Source of the DNA: Lumbricus terrestris
Taxonomy: Eukaryota; Annelida; Clitellata; Crassiclitellata; Lumbricidae
DNA length: 64,000 bases
NCBI GenBank assembly: GCA_949752735.1
Contig: OX457046.1
Location: 38,341,149-38,405,148 of the forward strand
Direction: 5' to 3'
Shown in pieces: positions 36,461 through 48,839 of the stretch (its first letter is position 1; every line of letters starts with the position of its first letter). Position numbers and translations under genes: made by a program. The notes under the pieces are model-generated. The model saw only the letters and a list, made by a program, of their open reading frames with translations, did no database searches and was not told the origin of the DNA.

Positions 36461-39400
36461 ATTTTGGCCATAAAATTTACTCCTGTACGAATTTTTTTAT
36501 TATTACTACACACCGTTAAATTATTGTTTTTGTAATTAGTTTAACCATCGTTATATACCTGGCAGTTCATTTTTGATTTAATTAGTCTTGTTGGAGGTCC
36601 CAGATATGAAAGGACAAGTTACAGCATAGTGCGAAGTCAAATGGTGTATTTCTGAAGGTAGCCATTTTGAGAATATTGTGATTGTGCATACATGATATGC
36701 AAAGTCTGTATGTGAACTTACGTGAAGCGGACCCATTTACGATATCTTGGTAACCGCTGATGCTTAATTCGTTCTCGAGACCAGCTGCAAAGCTTGTGCG
36801 AGTAAATTGACAAGTATGCTTAAGAATTATATCCTGTGTACTTTTCTGTACTCGCTTCTGAATGGTACGCTTCTTCGTTTTGTTGCTCAGTATCTTTGTG
36901 TTATGTTTCCATGATCATGTGATGTTAGTTAGCATTTTCGAGCAGGAAATGGGTCAGTGACAGTTTATTGGCTGTTGATTGGCCTATGGTGTGCCGAAAG
37001 AGGTCGTTGTCATGGGGACCTGAAGCTCAATTAGTGCCATTTGACACAGCACAATCATGGGACAGTTGCCATATGTTGTTTAAGTAATTAGCCCTGTCTT
37101 AGCAAAACTTGAATTCATATGCAGCCTTTACAGTTCATTGGGAGGCTATAATGTAGGCAGATGGGTTGTGTAATCATAGAGAGCGGGCAAGAAGGTGAGC
37201 AAACTTTAAGCCAGACGTCCCTAGAGGCAGATAGGTAAGACCATGCTATCTAAACATAATCTAATACCTATTGACTTCTATAGTGCGGTTTTTATAGTGC
37301 ACAAGACACCAATCAAGGGCAACTTTAAAGGGAATTTACTTAGGAGTGACTCCGAAACAGCAAGTCATTGCAAACTTGAAATTTATAGCACATAACTAAG
37401 TTAGTTTTTTTATTATATTGAGTTTTATTTGTACTTTTAATGAGCCATTTAATGATTTTTGTACAAGGATAAGTAGCACTAGCATTTTTAGCAAATTATG
37501 TATGCGTGTACATATCTGGCATTTTGTGTAGCAGCTTTAATTTGAAACTATCTATGTATCGCTTTCTTTTAAATGCACGTGCTGGAATTTGCTAGCTATA
37601 TTACTGCTGTGTTTTTATTATTTTTATTATTATTTGGAGTCTCTGGTCATTGTTATTATTATTGCTATTATTATTATTATTATTATTATTATTGGATATG
37701 CACATAGCAACAGAGAGTAACAGCCTAGACTGGTACTTACTTTCAATATTAACTTACTGTGCAACCTGCACTGCGGTAACAGTAAGCTTTTATGTTCGTT
37801 ACATGTGGTTCAGTTTTTATGCAGCCCAATAATCTGTTGATTTGGCCTCACTCTACAGTGCACAACAAATGATGGTAGTTATGACTGCAGTTTTCAGTTC
37901 TTAACAGTATCTTAACAGAGCCATGACCGTTAAAATCACCTTCCTCTTTCTCCAGGTTTGTTACTGGCACTTTCTGGCATGGACTCGTAAAGACGAAGTT
38001 AGGAATCGATAGACATTCTGAAGGTCCATTTCTAGTTTGTCTGTTACAGGAAGCTTGCACAATGAACAGCTTACTGTGTTACATGGTTGTAGCACACAAC
38101 CAGTCTGCCATTATGTAGGTCATGTCTTCTGTATAACGGAATGCAGTGATGGATTGGTACTTGAATTATGATAATATGTTGTTCTATATTGTTATTACTA
38201 AAGTTGATTTATCATTTATATTTTAAAATAATTAATGTCTTATTATTATTATATATTATTATTAATCGCTTGAAGTATGCGTATTTTACAGCTTTTGTGG
38301 AGTGTCGTTGATGTTTATTTAAAGTAGTCTGTGGCAATCACAAATGAAATACACTAAAGTCAACTATTATATCTGTAAAACAGATCAATTTGGTTTTTTT
38401 ATAGTCAGTTCGTGTTGCTTTTTTGCTTATTATCTGCATAAAATCTGCATAATTAATATAACAGTTTACTATTCTACACCAGAAGCTCATTAAATCACGC
38501 TACGCTGTCCCAGGGAGCCAAACAAGCACCTCTTTAATAAAACTTTACCATAGCTATGGCTTAAGTTATTTTGGGATCGTGTCCTGAAGATGTCATTATG
38601 AATTTGCCCTGTGATGAAGTGATTAATTTTATGATAAGTCTCTGGTATACATTTATTAAGTCTTTTTTGCTGCAGAACCCAATGCTTGTTGCACAGTATA
38701 CCTAACGCCATCGGCTCTTTTGTACCCATATAATTACGTGTGTGTGTGTGTGTAGTGAGGACCCAACATTTCCACCCTTAGGACGATAGCTCCTGGACTC
38801 TTATGATCACGTACCTAGCGTAAATATTGGTGAGGGGATGAAACGTCCCAATACCCTCAACAGTCCATTGTGAATAGCCTATGTAATGTGCTTGTGATTC
38901 TCCAGAATTGCCATACAAAACCCATGTAAAGTAGACCAGTGCTATATAAAAATATCCACAGGAGCCAAATTAAAAGCCAACTGCATGATCGAGTACCCAT
39001 TAACGAGAAGCTAGATATTCACACACCTTCTATAAAGCAATATGTCTTGCCTAGTATTTGGTGTGACAAACTTGTGAACTTGTACATCGACAGCTAGTTT
39101 AAACAGTACAGTATTGAATTTTGTATACTTAACATAGATATGGAAATGAAGTTACTCGGTTATTATAATTTGTGTGTTAAAGCTGACCTGTTTTAACCCT
39201 AATTTTGTCCCAGATTGTTGTTTTGCTGGTGTTAATAGTATAATTTTAATTATTGCTTGCTTGCTGTGTAAGCTTGATGTATTTTTTGTTTTCGCAGAAT
39301 TGTAAGACAAATTTTATATTGCTGACGTCAAATGCTGAGGATTAAACCAATTTGGAATTCATATTGCTGATCATGTTTTGACAGAAATCATGTTATAATG

Positions 39401-39959
39401 AAACATGCTGCAAGGAGGCTTTGGTGTAATAATAATAATAATAACTACATTATTTAATGTTATTTTTTCTTAACCTCTGGCGTAATTTAGCCGTTGAAAG
39501 CGCAGAGGGGCATAGTAAAATTATAATCTCATAATCTCTTTAGACATAAACTTGTTTTCGTCCTGTCATTAACATTTCTCTTGAGAAATTTATTGCTAAT
39601 TAAGTGTGCTTTATTATGACAGGTTCAGTATTACGAGATGATTGTTATCTTGTCTTTGCAGCCAGCGGTCGATGTTGGCTAGTGAACGAATGCTCCCTAA
39701 ACTTGGCGGACTGCGATTTTACCAAAAACCATTTTATCGTTACACCACACAAGCCACTATCTCGTCGCCGCCGAAGTTTAAATCAAGCTGATCTCAGTTT
39801 AAAAATCAATATTTATGCTACCGACAGTACTAAAAATAATGGTATCGAATTGACGATAGTAACGATGAATTTTAATATACATGTGAATGCTAATAATCTT
39901 CGCTCGTAAAATCAGAGGGTGTATGTCTCGCCAAAAATGTCACTAAAGTCAGTTACATC

Positions 39960-39985
39960 TGGGACTAATATCGATATTAGTCCCA
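39960..39985. other. Perfect 26-bp palindrome
   Basis: TGGGACTAATATC joined directly to GATATTAGTCCCA, with no spacer, flanked on both sides by a direct repeat TTACATCTG (one copy overlaps the left arm). Confidence 0.9.
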
Positions 39986-40719
39986 GGTTACATCTGAGTA
40001 AAAAAATTAGGCCGTTGAAGACTTGCAGGAAAACGTTTAGGATTAATAATTTCCTTGATAAAATCATTTTATGGTTGGGTCGTATTTGCCTGTTTATAGA
40101 AAACATGCGACGTGTGCGCGAAACCTAACATTTATTGTAACGTAACAGCAACGACGTAATGTAATTGAATCATTAAATAGGTCAATCTTGCTATGCTTTA
40201 ATGTAATTGGATCATTAAGTAGGTCAACATGCTATTAATACGAAGTTTGTCTTTGTAGTCTGTGTTTGATTATACAATCGTATTTGGCAATCTCGAGACT
40301 TCTACAGCGCCCACAAAAGCGAAGTCGCGGGAACCAGCTTATTCACAGGCGTTTAATCAAAACAAAATCGATAGGCAGCGGGTCAAGATCGGAGAGACAG
40401 GCAGGCAGGCAGACAGATGGAAGGCTAATTAAGGTGGGTGATGTCTAGGCCCTAGAGTTGAAATGGCGAGGAATGTGAGGAGAAGCGGAAGAATCAGTAT
40501 AGGATTTGTGAAAGAGCAATGTTTTGAGCGAAATACCTGTGGGAGATAGCGAAAGGTGGAGTTTTGGTGCGCTCGTATGATGGGTCGGAAGTTTGCGTAG
40601 TGCTGGCGGTCAGTGGCGGAAGCAAAGATATTAGAGTCGTTAGGCCTGTACGTACGTAGTATCTTTTGGCGAATTTAAGTGATGGGAGTAACTGTTATGT
40701 AAATGTAATGTAAATCTTC

Positions 40720-40910
40720 GAGAATTTCTCAGCGCCCACAAAAGCCACGTCAGGGAGACCAGCTTATAACAAATATTATACACCGGCGCTATATCAAACC
40801 AAGCCGCAATAGCCAGAGCTGCCGTTTTCGTTCCGGTGCCAGGTCAAAAACCGAGGAGGTCAAGCCGAGGAGACAGCGTACGTACGTGGTGCCACGGTGG
40901 GTGGCAGTAT
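40720..40910 (+). repeat. Dispersed repeat, second copy of the CTTCGAGAAT type
   Basis: Matches 24118-24284 over CTTCGAGAATTTCTCAG, CACAAAAGCCACGTCAGGGA, TTCCGGTGCCAGGTC and GAGGAGACAGCG. Confidence 0.55.
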
Positions 40911-41139
40911 CATGTAGGATGAGGAGCGTGTTGAACAAAGTGGCTGGATGGTGAACAAATATTGGCGAAGGTAGAACAGCCGGGATAATTGAAGTGTATT
41001 GTAAGTGAGTGAGAGGACTTTGTATTCGATGCGTATTAGGCATATATATATAATATTATACTCACCTCACAAAGAGCGTGGGTAGCCTATACGCACGAAA
41101 AAGGCAAAGGATATTTAGGTGTATTTTTTTAACGAAATC

Positions 41140-41300
41140 CGGAGCCAATGACTAAACAAAGGTCATCAGCTCTTTTTTGGACGGGAAAATGGGTAAATTT
41201 TTGGCCGGCTGACTAAAAAAAGGTCGTCAGAATTTTTGGACGGGAAAATGGGAAAATTGTTTAATTGGGCGGACATAATTATGACAGACGTAAGAAATTT
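41140..41300. mobile_element. Fragment of miniature element with AAAGGTCATCAG module
   Basis: AAAGGTCATCAGC and AAAAGGTCGTCAGAA, each followed by TTTTTGGACGGGAAAATGGG, repeat the module seen in the hAT-type elements. Termini are not resolved. Confidence 0.5.
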
Positions 41301-42197
41301 TGGGCCCGAAAAGTCGGGTTTTTTCCCGGTCAGCGTGTAGGCCTACTCACCTCAAAATTTACCAGTAGGCCTACAGCCCTGGGTGGGATTAGCCAAAGTA
41401 TTGTGCGTGAACCGGCAGCAGGATTACGTACCTTGCTCTTTTCCTACTCACGCGTGACTGCTCACATGTGTGCACGATCCCTGTGCAAACCATCTCTACC
41501 ACCTAGGCTGCACGTAGGCCTATCAATTAACGCATCCAACTTCCTCGTCCGAAGTCTATAACTTCTGTCGCCAGCTGATTCAAGCTTATAGTAAGGCTGT
41601 GCTTGCGCAACCTTCGTGCAGGATTCCAGTAGGCTACATTGTATCTGCGTCGATCGTGTACAGGAGCCAAGAAGAGATGGTAAATATACCGGTAGCATAT
41701 AATTATGCTAAAATTAATCCATTCTGGGAACTTAATCCTACTGTAATAGTCTAATGCTCAATTAAGGCATAGGAGAACTTGATAATAATTTCCACAATAT
41801 AACTCACAGTTTAAGCCAATCCTTGAGTTTAAGCCTAGTCCAGATCATAGATATAATAATATATTATATCTATGGTCCAGATAGTCTATGTAGGCCTACG
41901 TGTCACTATTAAGCCTAGTCCAGATAGTCTATGCATGTAGGCTGTTGCTGCTAGGCCTACCTAGAAAAATCGTCTTGCAACTTTTGCAAGCCAAATTCCA
42001 TGGTAATCCTAAACGAAATCCACAAATTTAAGTAGGCCAGCCTTAATGGCCTAATTAAAGGCTCCATTGGAACTTGGACCTTGGTTTTGCCTCAAGGACT
42101 GTTTGTTGCTTTTGTGGACTTTCGTACTGAGATCTAACAACATTAATTTATATTATTATATCTATGCTTCCGTACAAGACCGTATGAGTGTACGATT

Positions 42198-42568
42198 CAG
42201 GGTTGCAAGGTCGTCGCGAAAAGCGCGAATTGGGCGACTTTTAAAAGCGCTCGCGACTCAAAATTTCGTCCTCGCGACCTCGCGCTTTTTGGGCGACTTT
42301 TTAGTTGCCTCGCGGTCGCCACGGCGACTTTTTTTGACGACTTTTTTAGTCATCAGCGATTTCGGCAAGTGAAAAATGGGGAAAACGGGGAAAATTCACG
42401 TAAAAATTGGATTTTTGAAGCAGACAAAGAGCAAAAAAATTCTGACGATTTTTGTTTTCAGTCGTCAGAAAAATTTTTGCGGCCGAAAATAGAAAAGCTC
42501 GACGATCAATTTTCGCGACTTTTTTTCGGAATCTCGCGACAAAGTTTTTCCGAAATCTGGCAACCCTG
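42198..42568. mobile_element. Inverted-terminus element (CAGGGTTGC ends) upstream of SIRT5
   Basis: Ends CAGGGTTGC and inverse GCAACCCTG. The interior is dense in TCGCGAC and GGGCGACTTTT words and has TTTTTTAGTCATCAG. Flanks GTGTACGATT and GTGTATTGATT are similar but not a clean duplication. It ends about 115 bases before the proposed SIRT5 first exon. Confidence 0.6.
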
Positions 42569-42684
42569 GTGTATTGATTGGGACTTTCGATTGCAATAAA
42601 ATCGTAAAGTTTTCGATGGTGATGTTTTGCTTTAATAGTTGCTCGTCTTTTGCGTTAGTTCGTTCGTTCTTTTTATTCGGAAAG

Positions 42685-42774
42685 ATGACTGCCAATGCTA
42701 GAACGTTGTCGCCATTCAATATTTCAGGATTTAAGGTTTCGATTTGCAAATCGGGCGATGCGCGTGTAAACAAA
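42685..42774 (+). CDS. SIRT5: Proposed first coding exon of SIRT5
   Basis: Thirty codons from an ATG to a GTAGGT donor join in phase to the acceptor GATTTCAG before 43180. The peptide has several basic and hydroxylated residues and few acidic ones, as expected of a mitochondrial presequence. The neighbouring donor GTAAGT four bases downstream would create an in-frame stop, so only GTAGGT works. Sequence conservation of this part of SIRT5 is low, so no direct match supports it. Confidence 0.45.
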
Positions 42775-45700
42775 GTAGGTAAGTAGGTAGCGCAGAGTAA
42801 CGTAAGTTGACGTTGCGATTCACAGCTGCTTTTTGAGAAGACAAACCAGGATGACAGAACAAAGGCTGAATTCGTTGTTATCTGCTAGAAAATAGCGTAT
42901 TTCTCGGACGTAGAATCGAAGGCTCAAGTTCAGTACTAAATTAGTCTCTTGCTTTCTTGCTTTTATAAAATTTAATATGGACAAGTTGTTTTATTTATTT
43001 TATTTCGATGAGCTTTCTATATAAAAACTTCCGAGTGCTCTGTGAGGGCTTAAGCTGCATATTAATATTTTTAGTGAAATACATGACCTGTGTTGTACAG
43101 TAACACCAAAGATGTTATAAGGTCTTTGGTAACACTACGAAAGTTGTAATTTTTACACTGTATGCGTGCACGATTTCAGGCAGCAATGCGACCTAGTTCA
43201 GACATGGCAGCGTTTCGTGCAGAGTTTGCCAAATCGAAGCGTGTTGTCATTCTGACTGGTGCTGGGGTCAGTGCGGAGAGTGGAGTGCCAACATTTCGAG
43301 GTGCTGGAGGATTCTGGCGCAAGTGGCAAGCTACGGTAGGTCAGAGTTTGTCATGCAGAGTAGCCAAGTGTTTGGCTTGTAACCAAGAAGGTGTATAGGT
43401 TTGAACCTCTTTTGAGATGATGATGTCTACCTCTCCCACAGCGAATTTTTTAAAGAGTTTTGGCACTGGGGTGGCGACTTCTCACTGTTTTTAAATATCC
43501 GCTTATGTACATAGGCATACAAGTTTGGTTTGTTGCTGGTAAAATGATGCTGTGTGATATCAAAGATGACCAGTGTCGCCCTCCTTCTGTATCCTAGCTT
43601 TGAATTGGTACTACCACATTTTGGGTAGTTAGTTGGTTTGGGTAATACATTGTAACAGAGATAATTAGAGCTGCCCTACTCCTTGTATAGTCTTTGGCCT
43701 GGCACTGCTAGAGTACAAGCAGTGCAGAAGTTCAAAAGTTGGTATGAAGCATCCAGTATGAATGACCTTTGGTCTTTGCGTTTTTGCTGTCTTTCAGGAT
43801 CTTGCAACGCCGCAAGCGTTCGCACGGAATCCTTCTCTGGTCTGGGAGTTCTATCACTACCGGAGAGAAGTTATGCTGTCAAAGCATCCAAATGCTGTGA
43901 GCTTTCCTTTGTCATTTTTATTATTATATATGAAATATTTAACACATGTATGTTCACACCAAAACATGAATCCGAGGCGCAGACAGACAGTCAGTCAGCC
44001 GCCAGGAGAAGCAGTTAGATATCCAAGTGCTTGAAAGCCTTGGTGTTCATGTTCTTTGTGCCTTAACTCATAGCCGGCCATTTGCTGTGATAGGCTGTCC
44101 ATCGACATGAATTGGCATTCGTCCTCTTCTACGGCTGATCTCATGTCTGGGCTTTCACTCGCCCTCTCAAGATGTTTCTTTTTCAGAGGCTTTCCTGCTA
44201 TAAGTTTTTAGATACGATACGATGGGATGATGAGTTTTGAGTCGCTTTGAGAGATGGTAGTCAATCTGAAATTGTAAATCTTTGTTTTTCTTCAATTGGT
44301 GTGACTTTTCGTTTATTTGAAGGCACACGTAGCGATCAGCGAATGTGAGAAGCGGCTGGCGAAAGAAGGCAGGCGAGTTGTGGTCATCACACAGAACATC
44401 GACGAATTACATGCGACGGCCGGTTCAACAAACATAATTGAATTGCATGGTAATAGTAGTCATGTTATATGCAGTTTATTTGTTTATTTGAAATGTGGCA
44501 CTAATGCTACTGTAGCATTAATGCTATGTGTGGTATTAATGTTAATTGTGGCATTAATGTTAATTGTGGCATTAATGTTAATTGTGGCATTAATGTTAAT
44601 TGTGGCATTAATGTTAATTGTGGCATTAATGTAGACTCATGTTAATGTGAGCAGCTGTATTAATGTGAATTGTCTTATTAATGTGATCTGTGGTATTTTA
44701 ATGCGATCTGTGGTATTAATGTGAACTGTGATATTGGAGGGGGATTTGAGTAATTGATAACAAATACAGTGACACTTAGGGCAGAAGATTTATAAGTATG
44801 GATACGGGAAAGCGACTCACCATTTACCATGTGTAATTACAAAAGCTGTCTGTTCAGTTGGTATAGTTAAGATTTGTGTATTCTGTGATCTTCGTTCTTG
44901 TAAATTGTTTAAATTGCATAAGTGTACATTGTAACCGGTTGCGGTGTGTCAACCGGATTGTTAATAAAGAGAATAAAGAGATTATTATTATTATTATTAT
45001 TATTATTTTTTAATTCTCCAGATAAGCATTAGAACATAAAAATGCTTTTTATAGGGCTCCGCTATATGTTAAATTCGACTCCTGTTATAAACTAGCTATC
45101 ATCCCTTCATACTATGAATATATTATTATTATTATTGTTGTTGTTGTTATTGTTATTATTGTTATCACAATTTCTATTATTATTATTGTAAGCTGTGATA
45201 TAAATGTAAGCTTATTTGTTAATGTAGACTGTAAACAGTAAGAGCAATCTTAGTAACTTCTTAAGTTGCAATAGTTCTTGATTTGGAATTGTTAAAATAT
45301 TCAGTACTTTGTGTTGCAAAGACGTTGTTTGAAGGGGTCATGTGTGCGTTTTGATTTGGAAACAAGACTGACAGTGGGTGAGTGACTTGACCTGCTTATG
45401 ACCTCTGACATGTACAAGTACCACTGAACTGTTCATTACCTCTGACCTGTATATGACCTCTGAACTGACCTGTATATGAATTTCAGGCAGTCTCTTTAAA
45501 GTTCGTTGTACGAAATGTGATGCAGTCACTGTAAACAGAGATAGTCCGATATGTGCTGCACTTAAGGATAAAGGGTAATTCTGACTCGTTTTTAATATTA
45601 ATCTGTTTATTTAAAAAAAAATCATTTATTTTTAATTATCTGGTAATCTATTTTTTGTTATACGACAGTGTATTTGGTTTCATGGAATTTTGTTATCAAA

Positions 45701-47997
45701 TTTAATCTTATCAGAAGGCTAACACAGATGTTTTAAATTACAGGAGTTCTTAATATGGGTGTTCTAAACGTGGGTGTTCTTGATATGGATGTTCTTAATT
45801 TGGGTGTTCTTAGGATGGGTGTTCTTAATGTGCATGTTCTTATTGTATGGTTCTTCCTGATATTGGTGTTCTTAATCTGGCATGATGGTGTTATGTTCTA
45901 AACTATTAAAAATGTGCTATTCCTTCATGCTTTTCTACATTATATTATTGCATATAGTAAGTGCTAATAAAACGCTGAATTTTATTAATGCATATTTTTT
46001 CATCATTCAGAGCACCAGATCCTGAAGCAACTGATGCAAGGATTCCAGTTGGCGATCTTCCTAGGTTGGTAAACATTTATAATAATGTAAAAGTAACTGC
46101 AGATTAGGTCATTTTCAGGTCATTCAATCAGTAACTAATTAGGTAACTGATCAGTGACTGTAATTAGGTCACAGTCATCAGATGACCTGTGACCTAATTA
46201 CAGGTGCTGGTTGGGGATGACCATCATCCAAATAGTAACTGTAATTATGTAAAATTGTTGAGGTCATCCAATCAGTTACTATGATCAGGTCACTGAGGAC
46301 ACCGGTTCATATAACTAGGTCACTCTGAGGTCATCCAATCGGTAACTGCAAAAGATAATTTTGAGGTCATCCAATCGGTATTGATCTGTTGCTATGTATT
46401 GCATTGAGCACATCCAATCAAAGTAACTGGAATGAGGTCATTTTATGGCAATCTATTCAGCTATGGTAATAGGTTATCTTATGGCAGGTTATTGTATCTA
46501 GGTCACTTTTAGGTCGGCCAATCAGTAGCTGTAAAAGATGGTTTACTTATTTGTACGTGCATTTGTTATAGCGCCCTTTCAAGCTCGCTACTCCGAGGCG
46601 CTCCCGACTACAGAGCGGACACTGCATCGGAGTTTCACCCTGAAGCACTGAGCAATTGCAAGTGAAGGACTTGACCAAGGTCCCTACGCGGCGACTTGAG
46701 GTGGATTCGAACCTGCAACCCTTCGGCTGCAAGGCGACAAACATACCCACTACACCACCGTGCCCCACAATAATTATAATTATAATTCTCCTTTCTACCT
46801 AACATTGATTGTTACCCAATTGATGATAACTTCCTTCCACTGCAGGTGTAAGGTGGATGGCTGTGGTGGATTGCTACGGCCTCATGTTATCTGGTTCGGG
46901 GAAAACCTCGACACGGATGTTCTGGCCAGGACGAACGATGAACTCGAAAAGTGCGACATCTGCCTTGTGGTCGGTTGCTTCAATATAACCTCAGCACTCT
47001 ACTTCAATACTGGGAGGGCGCTAGTGGTTATCTCTATCTTCTTCTATACATAAATCCATGGCTGTTTTAAGGAATTTTTAGAACTGCACAGCCCCTTCTT
47101 TCCCTTCCAATCCTCCATGGTAAATTACTTCCAATCGGAGGACAACGACCTTTTTTGCTATAGTTTTGACTGTACAGAAGTGCTTCCTACAACTGCAGAA
47201 ATTCGTTTAGAACTGCACATTTTGTGTACAACTGCACGTTAAAAAAAGCCCTGTGTAAATCTTCCCCATCCATGACTAATAAACGAAAATACATTTGTAT
47301 TTGCATTGTGCAATCACACTGTAAGACAGGTCTGCTTCTTCAAATGGCTAAGACTTGAGCTTTTGCCTGTGTTGGTCCTGCACTTTGGAATCGGCTCTCT
47401 CTGTCCATTGACACATTCTTTGTTATTAACTGATATACCTGAAGCACATCTTTCTGCTGTCTCAACACCACTTTGTTTTCTCTGGGTTTTTCGCATTCTC
47501 AGCATATCTGATTGGCATGCATTGTGAGAGCCAATTATAAATTTATAGATAAAGTACTAATTAATTTTTTTTAGATAAAATACTAATTATAAATTTATAG
47601 ATGGAATGCTAAAATGTTATAAATTTATTTAAAAAAAACTAATTATAAATTTATGGATAAAATACTAATTATAAATTTATAGATAAAATACTAATTATAA
47701 ATTTATAGATAAAATGGTACAATAACCATAACCATCAATTTTATTGCACCAATATAACAAATACATACAATACAGCAATAATGTTTACAGATACAAGTTA
47801 CCAATCTACTGTTTTTTACGGTTCAGATTGGAACGTCGTCGGTCGTCTATCCTGCGGCAATGTTCGCTCCGGAACTTGCGATGAGGGGAATAACCGTGGC
47901 TGAGTTCAACGTGGAAGAGACACCGGCTACGCTGTCGTTTGGATACCATTTCCAGGGCCTATGCGGATCAACTCTTCCACAGGCTTTGGCTCCATAG
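42685..47997 (+). CDS. SIRT5: SIRT5, mitochondrial-type NAD-dependent lysine deacylase (7 firm exons plus proposed N-terminal exon)
   Basis: Removes succinyl, malonyl and glutaryl groups from lysines using NAD+. Firm exons: 43180-43335, 43798-43896, 44323-44449, 45487-45574, 46011-46064, 46846-46969, 47827-47997, all GT/AG and in phase. Seen: [18 protein letters not shown] (NAD site), YHYRR with the Tyr and Arg that select acidic acyl groups in SIRT5, TQNIDELH and NIIELHG with the catalytic His, zinc cysteines CTKC and [24 protein letters not shown] and C-terminal FHFQG. The first exon is less certain. I propose 42685-42774 ([11 protein letters not shown]..., donor GTAGGT), giving 302 residues against about 310 in human and a presequence-like N-terminus. 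Alternatives are the in-frame ATGs at 43162 or 43186. The following gene converges on it. Confidence 0.93.
44505..44634. repeat. 18-bp minisatellite next to SIRT5 exon 44323-44449
   Basis: Unit TTAATGTTAATTGTGGCA repeated about six times, starting some 55 bases after the splice donor. Related TTAATGTGA...TGTGGT units continue to about 44735. Confidence 0.9.
45744..45862. repeat. Degenerate 18-bp tandem repeat in SIRT5 intron
   Basis: GGTGTTCTTAATATGGGT-type units repeated about six times. Confidence 0.7.
46105..46520. repeat. Degenerate tandem array of AGGTCATCCAATC units in SIRT5 intron
   Basis: Irregularly spaced AGGTCA and CCAATCAGTAACTG words recur through 400 bp, including one near-perfect hairpin at 46160-46201. 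Confidence 0.7.
46551..46766 (-). mobile_element. tRNA(Gly)-like SINE, copy 7 (inverted)
   Basis: Reverse orientation, with TGTTATAGCGCCC at the left, GGATTCGAACC and CACTACACCACCGTGCCCC at the right. It ends 80 bases before SIRT5 exon 46846-46969. Confidence 0.92.
47560..47715. repeat. A+T minisatellite of about 26 bp in last SIRT5 intron
   Basis: AAAATACTAATTATAAATTT followed by ATAGAT, about five copies with indels. Confidence 0.85.
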
Positions 47998-48028
47998 GGA
48001 TATCCAGGCTGGACACATGTGACTTTAG

Positions 48029-48328
48029 CAAGGCCATAGCCAGGATTTGATTTCGGGCAGTGTTTCACTTACCAATTTCCCTTCCTAAAAAACGGATGAC
48101 CTTTTTTTAGTCATCCGGCCGAAATCTTCAAACAAATCACCAATTTCCTCCCTTTCCTTGACCTTTTCTTCTTTTTTTAAGTCATCCGGCATTCTTTTTT
48201 TCCTATTTTTCCATTTCGGGGGTATTTTCATGGTTTTATTTCATGGTTTTTACATCATGTGCTTATTTTTCACATTTTCCATTTTGGGGGGTGTTCATTA
48301 CACTCAAAAACCCCTTGCTACGGCCTTG
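48029..48328. mobile_element. hAT-type miniature element, CATAGCCAGG family
   Basis: Flanking 8-mers GACTTTAG (48021-48028) and GACTCTAG (48329-48336) match at 7 of 8. Ends CAAGGCCATAGCCAGG and inverse CCTTGCTACGGCCTTG. The interior (GATGACCTTTTTTTAGTCAT) is close to the element at 8055-8400. It begins only 31 bases after the SIRT5 stop codon, so it is probably part of the SIRT5 3' UTR. Confidence 0.85.
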
Positions 48329-48586
48329 GACTCTAGGTTTATCGTATCGTATACGAGAATTTATAAAGCGCTTATTAGGACCCACCCATGTATTTTATGT
48401 ACGCACAAACATCGTATTTTCGATTCCTCTCCCCCTTACAATTTAAGTTAATTAGCTAAAGTCATCTATAAGAACATTTATTTTACTGCATAGGCCTACT
48501 ACTTTTTTTAAACAAATTATTTGCTAAAATATTTTAACTTATGGTCTACTGTTTAGATCGGAACAGAATTTAATTACAAAGTAGGC

Positions 48587-48839
48587 TAGAGGTTCCCAGC
48601 TTTTTTTACTTTAGGGCCACTTTTTTGTAAGTTGGGGGACATGAGGGCCACTTTTCTTTAGTTAAAGGAAATTAGGGGGCCACAAGGCTAAAATTTAATT
48701 AACCAAAAAATTATTTGTAATAGAAAATAATTGTGTTCTATCCTCTCCAAATTGTAATTTTTTCATATATTTTTGTTAATTCTTAGAGAGATGAGGGCCA
48801 CTTTCTCAGGCCTGGCGGGCCACGGGTTGGGAACCGCTG
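48587..48839. mobile_element. hAT-type miniature element, second copy of the GGTTCCCAGC family
   Basis: Ends TAGAGGTTCCCAGC and inverse GGTTGGGAACCGCTG; flanking AAGTAGGC and AATTAGGC match at 7 of 8. Its GGGCCACTTTTTT interior matches the element at 14259-14602. Confidence 0.8.

Larger units (their letters stand above)
36461..42684. other. Intergenic region between CYHR1 and SIRT5
   Basis: No supportable gene. The first part is likely 3' UTR or flank. It contains ATT microsatellites (about 37610-37695, 38240-38265), a perfect palindrome at 39960-39985, dispersed-repeat fragments at 40255-40460 and 40720-40910, miniature-transposon fragments at 41140-41300, a block rich in TAGGCCTA words (41330-42060) and an inverted-terminus element at 42198-42568. 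Confidence 0.6.
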
